Positions 1-5,718 of a DNA stretch of 10,422 nt are shown piece by piece. Source of the stretch: UBA6115 sp964534515 (GTDB lineage: Bacteria; Bacillota; Clostridia; Christensenellales; Aristaeellaceae); NCBI GenBank assembly GCA_964534515.1, contig CAZHPW010000084.1:1-10422 (forward strand), given 5' to 3'. The notes beneath the pieces were generated by a model. That model was not told where the DNA came from. It did no database searches and was given only the letters and a program-made list of their open reading frames with translations. Within the stretch, counting starts at the first letter, position 1. Each line of letters begins with the position of its first letter. A program made the position numbers and the translations under genes.

Positions 1-545
1 TTGGAGGTCTGCGTAGCGCCGGTGACGGCGTCCAACTGCTTATCCCCCATCATGCCATAGCGGATAGGCTGGCCGGGCTGAAGCGGAATACCGCGGAACT
101 GCTCTTTGTACCAGTCCTCATCAATGCGGCCGCCCAGGCCCGGGGTCTCATTCTGGTAGGTGAAGACCAGGCCGGTCGCCTGAGAATGGTCTGCGTTCAT
201 GCCAAGGTAGCCGCGGATGCTGCCCCAAAGGCCGGCGCCTTCAAAGGGAACGGCGTAGGATACGACCTGGCCGTCTTCCTTGTGGGCGAGGATTTTGCGG
301 CCATAGGCTTCCGCCTGCCCGTTGATGGGTTCTTCGGATATTTTCTCCTGGTAAGCGGCGATGACGGCATCCTTTTCTGTGATGTCAGTCAGGCCCAGGG
401 CGTAAAGCACAGCACGCTGCTCTTCAAAGCTCTTGTTGCTTTGAATGGCGGGCTTGAAGCCCTCATAGGCGGCCGCCAGCGCGAAGACCAACACGGCGGT
501 AATTACCACCATGAACACCAGGGTGTAGATGTGCCCTCTTTTCAT
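1..545 (-). CDS. rnfG: RnfG/NqrC-family FMN-binding subunit, C-terminus cut by window edge
   Basis: Peripheral subunit of an Rnf or Nqr ion-translocating electron-transport complex, carrying a covalently bound FMN that passes electrons through the membrane arm. Seen here: 181 codons from an ATG at 545, one N-terminal membrane helix (about residues 5-26), then an extracytoplasmic domain. That domain holds GAGLWGSIRGYLGM and NETPGLGGRI, both typical of this family. The flavinylation motif VTGATQTS lies at residues 174-181 at the window edge, with T178 the expected FMN-phosphate acceptor. Only the extreme C-terminus is missing. The ATG overlaps the stop of the upstream rnfD-like gene as ATGA, so the two are translationally coupled, and AAGGAGG (553-559) sits 7 bases before the start. 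The GLWGSIRG stretch is closer to NqrC than to classical RnfG, so the choice between Rnf and Nqr is open; the family call is firm. Confidence 0.85.
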   Translation of the reverse strand, partial: MKRGHIYTLVFMVVITAVLVFALAAAYEGFKPAIQSNKSFEEQRAVLYALGLTDITEKDAVIAAYQEKISEEPINGQAEAYGRKILAHKEDGQVVSYAVPFEGAGLWGSIRGYLGMNADHSQATGLVFTYQNETPGLGGRIDEDWYKEQFRGIPLQPGQPIRYGMMGDKQLDAVTGATQTS

Positions 546-1522
546 TTGGCAACCTCCTTCCCAGCGAGCTTCTTTTTGTCCTTGAACTGCTTGAGTTTGA
601 GCTCAATCAAGGGGGTCAAGGCATTGACGATGAGGATGGCGAACATCATGCCCTCAGTGAACAGGGAGAAGCTGCGGATGATGACCGTGACAACGCCGAT
701 GAGGGTGCCGGTAATCCACTGCGCTTTCTTGTCCCGGGGGGCGGAAACCGGGTCGGTGGCCATCAGGATGGCGCCAAAGAGGTAGCCGCCGGAGAGGAGG
801 ACAAAGAAGGGGCTGGGTACCAGGACACCCGCCGCGCCGACAACGCCGGCATAATGCAGGATGGCCGCCAGGATGCCGCCGCCCAGGATGGTGGACAGCA
901 TGATTTGCCAGGAAGCGACCTTCTTAAAGACCAGGAAGGCGCCAACCAGCAACAGCAACACCGCGCTGGTCTCACCCATCGCGCCGCCGATGAAGCCAAG
1001 GAGCATATCCCCATAGGAGGCCATGGCGCCGCCGGAATTGTAGGTGATGATGGGCGTGGCGGTTGTGACCGCGTCCACCGTCCAGTGCGCGAAGCCGCCG
1101 GGCAGCCCGGTGAAGGGCTCCGCCCAGGTCATGGTCATGTAGGCCGGGAAAGCGATGTAAACAAAGCACCGGCCAACCAGGGCGGGGTTGAAGATGTTGC
1201 GGCCAAAGCCGCCAAAAACCATCTTGCCAAAGACCACGCCAAAGACCACACCGATGACAGCGACCCAAATGGGCGTCTGCGGCGGCAGGCTTAAGGTAAA
1301 TAGCGCGCTGGTCACAAAAACAGCCTCGGATACCTTGGCTTTTTCTTTGTTGATGCTGCGCGCGAGCAGATATTCGCTGATAACAGCTGCCAGGGTGACC
1401 ACAAGGCCCAGGAGTACCGGGTACCAGCCAAACAGATAGACAGCCATCACCGCGATGGGAATGAGCGCGATTAAAACAGTGCGCATCATCTTCTGTTTGG
1501 TGAACAGATTCTTAACATCCAT
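542..1522 (-). CDS. rnfD: RnfD/NqrB-family membrane subunit of ion-translocating oxidoreductase
   Basis: Integral membrane subunit with covalently bound FMN, part of the Na+ or H+ path of Rnf (ferredoxin:NAD+) or Nqr (NADH:quinone) complexes. Seen here: 326 residues with about nine or ten hydrophobic segments, the signature GRNIFNPALVGRC at residues 107-119, and the flavinylation-type motif DAVTTATP at 150-157, where T156 is the likely FMN-bearing threonine. The length fits RnfD (about 320-350) rather than the longer NqrB (about 410), although the NIFNPAL segment is NqrB-like. The reading frame can start at GTG 1531, but that codon overlaps the GAGG ribosome site, so ATG 1522 is chosen. It overlaps the next gene by 4 bases. 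It is first in its operon: neither rnfC nor nqrA lies upstream, where a divergent phosphodiesterase gene begins instead. Confidence 0.87.
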   Translation of the reverse strand: MDVKNLFTKQKMMRTVLIALIPIAVMAVYLFGWYPVLLGLVVTLAAVISEYLLARSINKEKAKVSEAVFVTSALFTLSLPPQTPIWVAVIGVVFGVVFGKMVFGGFGRNIFNPALVGRCFVYIAFPAYMTMTWAEPFTGLPGGFAHWTVDAVTTATPIITYNSGGAMASYGDMLLGFIGGAMGETSAVLLLLVGAFLVFKKVASWQIMLSTILGGGILAAILHYAGVVGAAGVLVPSPFFVLLSGGYLFGAILMATDPVSAPRDKKAQWITGTLIGVVTVIIRSFSLFTEGMMFAILIVNALTPLIELKLKQFKDKKKLAGKEVAK

Positions 1523-1530
1523 ATACTTCA

Positions 1531-1534
1531 CCTC
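1531..1534 (-). promoter_or_regulatory. Ribosome binding site that decides the rnfD start
   Basis: GAGG on the minus strand, followed by TGAAGTAT and then ATG at 1522. It overlaps the alternative GTG start at 1531, which therefore cannot be the main start. The spacing of 8 bases suits ATG 1522. Confidence 0.6.
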
Positions 1535-1541
1535 GAGAATT

Positions 1542-1569
1542 ATTATATAGAAGAAGGTGAATAAATCAA
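1542..1569 (-). promoter_or_regulatory. Predicted sigma-70/sigma-A promoter for the rnfD-rnfG operon
   Basis: On the minus strand, TTGATT (1564-1569) is followed after 16 bases by a perfect TATAAT (1542-1547). The expected transcription start near 1535 leaves a very short leader of about 13 bases, holding only the ribosome site. This supports rnfD as the first gene of the operon. It is inferred from consensus matching only. Confidence 0.6.
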
Positions 1570-1649
1570 TAGAAAAGTAGGGCAGGCAGAATGCAAATGT
1601 TTTACGAAGATATCCGCCATTTATCTTGCGTTTTTCAAAGAAACGGGGA

Positions 1650-1672
1650 TAGAATGATATGAAGTGTCATTC
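1650..1672 (+). promoter_or_regulatory. Imperfect palindrome over a weak candidate -10 upstream of the phosphodiesterase gene
   Basis: GAATGA (1652-1657) and TCATTC (1667-1672) form perfect 6-base arms around a 9-base centre. They overlap TAGAAT (1650-1655), a possible -10 element that pairs with a poor TTGCGT (1626-1631) at 18 bases. The position, 25 bases before the gene's ATG, would suit a repressor operator. No regulator can be named. Confidence 0.3.
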
Positions 1673-1696
1673 AATTTTGTTTTGGAGGCAGAAAAG

Positions 1697-2452
1697 ATGA
1701 ATATTCCAAAGGTTCTAATGGAGATAGACAAACGCCTGGTTGCCGGGCACCGGGGCATGATGGCCAGATATCCGGAAAATACCCTGCTCTCCTTTGAAAA
1801 AGCGCTGACATTGGGCGTTGATATGCTAGAGATGGACATCAACATCACAAAGGACGGAATCCCCATCGTGATTCATGACAGGAGCGTTGACCGGACGACC
1901 AACGGTAAGGGAGCCGTTCGGGAGTTGAGCCTCAAAGAAATCAAGGCTCTGGACGCCGGAGTCAAATTTGGCGCGCAGTTTAGCGGTCTGGAAGTCCCAA
2001 CCTTTGGGGAGTTCTGCCAATTAATGGGCAACCACAGGGATGTGCTGCTGAACGTGGAAATCAAGGACAACACAAAAGAATGCGTGGATTTGACAATCAG
2101 GACGCTTAACCTGCACAATTTAGTGGAAAACTGCGTTTTTACCTGCTTTGACGCGGACATCGTTGAACACATCCACCGGGACCTCCACCTCCCCACCCAG
2201 GGCTTTCCCGACAAGCGGATGGCAAATTTCAAACCGGGAAAAGATGGAACCAGAAACCACCTGACAGCGGTTGGAATTGAGATGGGTTTATTGACCGCTG
2301 AAATGGTCAAAGAATATGAGCACCTGGGTATTCTGCCCTGGGCCTACTGCCCGGATGATGAAGATAGCGCGCTTTACGCCTTAACCTGCAGCGCCCGGCT
2401 GGTGACCTGCAACAACCCTGAACCGGCGATGAAGGTCTTCCGCGCGGTCTGA
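1697..2452 (+). CDS. Cytoplasmic glycerophosphodiester phosphodiesterase (GDPD family)
   Basis: Hydrolyses glycerophosphodiesters to sn-glycerol 3-phosphate and an alcohol, for recycling phospholipid or teichoic-acid breakdown products. Seen here: 251 residues forming a PI-PLC-like TIM barrel. The family signature is complete: HRG at 18-20 and PENTL at 26-30, E45 and D47 in LEMDI as metal ligands, H60 in IVIHD as the second catalytic histidine, and E121/K123 in NVEIKD. A CNNPE segment near the C-terminus matches the usual TNDPE position. There is no signal peptide or membrane anchor, so it should act in the cytosol like UgpQ-type enzymes. The frame is open from GTG 1664, but GGAGG (1684-1688), 8 bases before ATG 1697, decides the start. 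It is a single gene, divergent from rnfD and closed by its own terminator, so it is probably not part of the downstream sugar operon. Confidence 0.92.
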   Translation: MNIPKVLMEIDKRLVAGHRGMMARYPENTLLSFEKALTLGVDMLEMDINITKDGIPIVIHDRSVDRTTNGKGAVRELSLKEIKALDAGVKFGAQFSGLEVPTFGEFCQLMGNHRDVLLNVEIKDNTKECVDLTIRTLNLHNLVENCVFTCFDADIVEHIHRDLHLPTQGFPDKRMANFKPGKDGTRNHLTAVGIEMGLLTAEMVKEYEHLGILPWAYCPDDEDSALYALTCSARLVTCNNPEPAMKVFRAV

Positions 2453-2511
2453 TTGGTTGGACAAAGTACGACGACAGTTTTACTTTCAACCTCAGTTAGA
2501 TCTATAAAATC

Positions 2512-2547
2512 AACCCGGAGCGGACTATTTATCCCGCTCCGGGTTTT
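2512..2547 (+). terminator. Intrinsic terminator after the phosphodiesterase gene
   Basis: Perfect 12-base-pair stem, AACCCGGAGCGG (2512-2523) and its complement (2534-2545), with a 10-base loop. It is followed by TTTT, counting the last stem bases. It separates this gene from the sugar operon. Confidence 0.9.
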
Positions 2548-2583
2548 CATTTGTATGACATGGTTGAAGATTTGCCAAATTTG

Positions 2584-2602
2584 CTTGAAAACCGGCTTCA
2601 AG
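2584..2602 (+). promoter_or_regulatory. Palindrome in the promoter region of the sugar-uptake operon, candidate operator
   Basis: CTTGAA (2584-2589) and TTCAAG (2597-2602) are exact inverted repeats around 7 bases with a CCGG centre, about 85 bases upstream of the binding-protein start. The left arm overlaps TTGAAA (2585-2590), the best -35-like element here, with TATGTT (2606-2611) at a short 15-base spacing. It resembles a catabolite-response element but is one base too long for that consensus. It may bind the nearby DeoR protein or another sugar regulator. Confidence 0.4.
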
Positions 2603-2687
2603 GGGTATGTTGAAAACAGGTGGGCGGAAAAATGCCCAAAAGAATACATGAAACGGCGTTCGCGCCAACACATTAAGGAGGATCCCG

Positions 2688-3914
2688 ATGCGGAAAATTC
2701 TATCTCTGGCACTCGCAGTGATGATGCTGCTCTCCCTGACTGTTGCCATGCAGGCTGAAGGCAAAGTCGAAAAGATTTCCATTTATGTGGGCAAAGGCGA
2801 AATCCTGGATGATTTCAAATCCCTGACTGAGGAATACAAGACCGAGACCGGCGTGACCGTTGAAATGGTCAGCACGGCGGGCGAGGACGGCGGCGCGCTG
2901 CTGAAGAGCTACCTGACCGCTGACAACTCCCTCACCATCTTTACCACCTCCCCCGGCGCCAACGCCGCCACCTATGACGCCTACATCGCTGACCTGAAGG
3001 ACATGGAAGTGTTCTCCCAGCTGTCCTCCGGCGCGGTGACCGCCGTGACCAATGATGCGGGCAAGGTTTCTGGCATCCCCTTCACCGTTGAAGGCTATGG
3101 CTTCGTGTACAACGCGGACCTGGTTGACCCGGCGAAGATTACCGATTTGGCCACCTTCACCACCTACATGGAAGAGAGCAAAGCCAAGGGCGTTGACGGC
3201 CTGATGCTGTCCAGCGAGAACTACTTCCTCATCGTGCACATGCTGGGCTTCCCCTTTGCGATGCAGGAAGACGTCCCCGGATTTGTCCAGAAGGTTGTCG
3301 CGGGCGAAGTTGAACTCAAAGACGTGCCCGAGTTTGTGGACTGGGCCAAGTTCTATGATGTCATCCGCCAGAACGCGGTTGCCGACCCCCTGACCACCAC
3401 CTATGACGTGGCCACCGGTTCCTTCGCGACCGCCAAGACCGGCCTGATTCACCAGGGCAACTGGGCCTACTCCATGTTTGCGGACTACGATGTGCAGTTT
3501 GAAATGGGCATGATTCCCGTTCCGATTCTGGGCAATGACCGCATCTCCGCCGCCGTCCCCGGCATGTGGGTTGTCAACTCCCAGGCGAGCGCAGAAGAGC
3601 AGCAGGCTGCCAAGGACTTCCTCAACTGGATGTACACCTCTGAAACCGGCAGAAACTACCTCTACAACAAGTTTGGCTTCATCCCGCTGATTGACGCTGA
3701 TCTTGAGACCTATGGCGCGAATCTGGATCCCCTGTCCCTGGCCGTTCAGTCCTACATCTCCAAGGACAAGACCGTGGACTTCGCCGCCTCCTACTTCCCC
3801 AGCGGCATTGATGTGGAGCTGGTCTCCGTTGCCCAGGCCTTCTTCGGCAACAAGGACATGACCCAGGAGCAGCTGCTCAACGACATTACCCTGGCCTTCC
3901 AGTCCTACCAATAA
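2688..3914 (+). CDS. Family 1 extracellular solute-binding protein of a sugar ABC transporter
   Basis: Captures the sugar outside the membrane and delivers it to the two permeases encoded next. Seen here: 408 residues with a signal peptide (K3, hydrophobic core 4-20, likely cleavage near A20 or A23). A typical family 1 fold follows, with an N-terminal KISIYVGKGE strand, the GIPFTVEGYGFVYN segment common in CUT1 binding proteins, and a C-terminal AAKDFLNWMYTSETGRNYL segment. There is no cysteine in the whole protein, so it cannot be a lipoprotein. It would be periplasmic in a diderm, or else secreted or held by an uncleaved signal sequence. AAGGAGG (2675-2681) lies 6 bases before the ATG. Codon use is extremely biased: TTA, CTA and TCA are absent, which leaves a long open frame on the other strand and implies high expression. 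The ligand cannot be read from sequence; the downstream GH29 gene suggests a fucosylated or similar oligosaccharide. Confidence 0.9.
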   Translation: MRKILSLALAVMMLLSLTVAMQAEGKVEKISIYVGKGEILDDFKSLTEEYKTETGVTVEMVSTAGEDGGALLKSYLTADNSLTIFTTSPGANAATYDAYIADLKDMEVFSQLSSGAVTAVTNDAGKVSGIPFTVEGYGFVYNADLVDPAKITDLATFTTYMEESKAKGVDGLMLSSENYFLIVHMLGFPFAMQEDVPGFVQKVVAGEVELKDVPEFVDWAKFYDVIRQNAVADPLTTTYDVATGSFATAKTGLIHQGNWAYSMFADYDVQFEMGMIPVPILGNDRISAAVPGMWVVNSQASAEEQQAAKDFLNWMYTSETGRNYLYNKFGFIPLIDADLETYGANLDPLSLAVQSYISKDKTVDFAASYFPSGIDVELVSVAQAFFGNKDMTQEQLLNDITLAFQSYQ

Positions 3915-3932
3915 AGCGTTAGACTGATTTCC

Positions 3933-3966
3933 CCGGCGCGCGTCTAAAAGCGCGCGCCGGATTTTT
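3933..3966 (+). terminator. Intrinsic terminator or attenuator between binding protein and permeases
   Basis: Perfect 10-base-pair, all-G/C stem (CCGGCGCGCG, 3933-3942; complement 3951-3960) with an 8-base loop, then ATTTTT. It lies 19 bases after the binding-protein stop, inside the operon. It would stop most transcripts and protect the 3' end of the binding-protein message, giving more binding protein than permease. That ratio is common for such transporters. Confidence 0.85.
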
Positions 3967-3974
3967 ATTGTACC

Positions 3975-3983
3975 GGAGGTGAT
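3975..3983 (+). promoter_or_regulatory. Strong ribosome binding site for a TTG start
   Basis: GGAGGTGAT is a full match to the 16S anti-Shine-Dalgarno. The GGAGG core ends 7 bases before TTG 3987. This makes the rare TTG a credible start for permease 1. Confidence 0.75.
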
Positions 3984-3986
3984 TGC

Positions 3987-4859
3987 TTGAAGCGCACAAA
4001 AGGCTGGTATGCCCTGTTCGTCTTCCCCCTCATCCTGATTTTTCTCATTGTCAATATCATTCCCTTCATCATCGGCATTGGCTACACCTTCATTGAATGG
4101 GATGGTCTGACCCCGGGGGCGGAGCGCTATGTGGGGCTTGACAACTTTGTGAGGATTTTCAAAGACGCCCGTTTTGGCAGGGCGACGGTGTCAACGCTGA
4201 TATACACGGGGCTGACGCTGGTAACAGTCAACCTGTTTGGCATGGCCTTTGCCCTGATGGTGACTTCAGACGGCTTGAAAGGCCGCAATACCGCAAGGGC
4301 TTTGCTCTTCATGCCCTACCTGATTGGCGGATTGATTCTGGGCTTCATCTGGAAGTACATCTTCAACAACGCGGTCGTGGACATCGCGGGCGTTTTGGGC
4401 ATCCAATCGCTGTCCAAGAGCATGCTCTCCCAGCCCAACACCGCGATGATGGCCCTGGTGATTACCGACGTCTGGAAGATGGCGGGCTATGTGATGATTG
4501 TATACATTACCGGCCTTCAGGCGATACCGACGGATGTAATGGAAGCCGCTGACGTGGACGGCGTTGGGTTCTGGGACAAACTGCTGCGCATCAAAATCCC
4601 GCTGTTGATGCCGGCGATTACCATCTGCCTGTTTATGACATTGTCGGATTCCTTTAAGGTGTATGACCTGAACCTGGCTTTGACCGGCGGGGGCCCCAGC
4701 ATGTCCACGCAGATGTTGGCCATGAACATCTACAACGAAATCTTCACCCGCTCCAACTTTGGCTACGGTCAGGCTAAAGCTTTCCTGTTCTTCATTGTCA
4801 TCGCCATGTTCACCCTGTTCCAGGTCAGCCTGACCCGCAAGAGGGAGGTGGAAATGTGA
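3987..4859 (+). CDS. Sugar ABC transporter permease 1 (MalF/UgpA/LacF type)
   Basis: One half of the membrane channel of a CUT1 sugar importer. Seen here: 290 residues with six predicted membrane segments, the first at about residues 8-30. The cytoplasmic coupling motif EAADVDG lies at 186-192, followed by the KIPLLMP segment that contacts the ATPase. Length and motif are normal for the family. The start is TTG at 3987, supported by a near-perfect ribosome site. The stop TGA shares its A with the ATG of permease 2, so translation is coupled. No ATPase gene follows; the transporter probably uses a shared MsmK/UgpC-type ATPase from elsewhere in the genome, as many CUT1 systems do. Confidence 0.92.
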   Translation: MKRTKGWYALFVFPLILIFLIVNIIPFIIGIGYTFIEWDGLTPGAERYVGLDNFVRIFKDARFGRATVSTLIYTGLTLVTVNLFGMAFALMVTSDGLKGRNTARALLFMPYLIGGLILGFIWKYIFNNAVVDIAGVLGIQSLSKSMLSQPNTAMMALVITDVWKMAGYVMIVYITGLQAIPTDVMEAADVDGVGFWDKLLRIKIPLLMPAITICLFMTLSDSFKVYDLNLALTGGGPSMSTQMLAMNIYNEIFTRSNFGYGQAKAFLFFIVIAMFTLFQVSLTRKREVEM

Positions 4860-5704
4860 TGAAAAGCAAAAAGAAATGGCTACTGATAGCCAGTGTACTG
4901 ATGCTTGTCTTCGCGGTGATGTGGCTCTTCCCCATCTACATTGTGGTGGTGAACTCCTTTAAAAACCGCGCTGAAATGTTTACCAGCGTCCTGGCCCTGC
5001 CGCAGAACCCCAGCTTTGAGTTTTACCAGGAAGCCATGCGCCGGATGGAGTTTTTGACGGCGTTTAAGAACTCTCTCATCATCACCGTGCTCTCCTGTAC
5101 GCTGATTCCCTTCTTCTCCTCCATGGCGGCCTGGATGATGACCCGCTCCAACGGCCCCTTCTCCAAGTTCATGTATGGCCTGCTGGTGGCCACCATGCTT
5201 ATCCCCTTCCAGACGGTCATGATGCCGTTAATGCAGGAAATCACCTGGATTACCAAGGTGACCGGCATCCCCATCCGCAACACCATCGGCGGCCTGGTTT
5301 TCCTCTACATCGGCTTTGGCGCGCCCATGGCGGTCTTCCTTTACTCCGGCTTTGTCAAGAGCATTCCCCTCGCGCTTGAGGAAGCGGCGCTCATTGACGG
5401 CAGCAGCCAGGGCGGCATCTTCTTTAGGATTGTGTTCCCGCTGCTCAAGCCCACGACCATGACGGTAATGATTCTAAATGTCATCTGGATTTGGAATGAC
5501 TACATGCTGCCGGCCTTGACCCTGCTCTCGCCGAGGCTTCGGACCATTCCCCTTTCCACCTTTTCCTTTTTCGGCAATTTTAAGGTAGAATGGAACTTGG
5601 CCATGGCCGGGCTGACCCTTACCATCATACCGGTCATCGTCTTTTACCTCATCGCCCAAAAATACATTGTGCAGGGCGTAGCCGCGGGCGCGGTCAAAGG
5701 TTGA
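4859..5704 (+). CDS. Sugar ABC transporter permease 2 (MalG/UgpE/LacG type)
   Basis: Second channel subunit of the CUT1 importer, partner of permease 1. Seen here: 281 residues, a lysine-rich start (KSKKK) then the first membrane helix at about residues 9-30, and six helices in all. The family's EAA loop reads EAALIDG at 175-181, followed by RIVFPLLKP. ATG 4859 is chosen; GGAGG (4844-4848) is 10 bases upstream. GTG 4856 in the same frame is 7 bases from it and cannot be excluded, adding one residue. The gene overlaps the previous stop by one base. The next gene starts 14 bases after this stop, so transporter and hydrolase share one transcript. Confidence 0.92.
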   Translation: MKSKKKWLLIASVLMLVFAVMWLFPIYIVVVNSFKNRAEMFTSVLALPQNPSFEFYQEAMRRMEFLTAFKNSLIITVLSCTLIPFFSSMAAWMMTRSNGPFSKFMYGLLVATMLIPFQTVMMPLMQEITWITKVTGIPIRNTIGGLVFLYIGFGAPMAVFLYSGFVKSIPLALEEAALIDGSSQGGIFFRIVFPLLKPTTMTVMILNVIWIWNDYMLPALTLLSPRLRTIPLSTFSFFGNFKVEWNLAMAGLTLTIIPVIVFYLIAQKYIVQGVAAGAVKG

Positions 5705-5718
5705 TTCGGGAGGAACAT

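Noticed and set aside
186..785. 199-codon plus-strand open frame at the left edge
   Set aside because: It lies opposite the rnfG-like and rnfD-like genes, both of which have clear family motifs.
1664..1696. GTG start giving an 11-residue longer phosphodiesterase
   Set aside because: No ribosome site precedes it, whereas ATG 1697 has GGAGG at 8 bases.
2584..2602. Canonical CcpA catabolite-response element
   Set aside because: The palindrome is one base too long and lacks the central CG at the right position, so I list it only as an unassigned operator candidate.
2700..3911. 403-codon open frame on the minus strand opposite the binding-protein gene
   Set aside because: It is in exact codon register with a clear sense gene that has a signal peptide and a ribosome site. 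Its composition is that of a reverse-complement shadow, and codon bias explains it.
5590..5718. Upstream extension of the GH29 reading frame
   Set aside because: It overlaps the 3' end of permease 2 in another frame and has no family similarity; the ribosome site supports ATG 5719.
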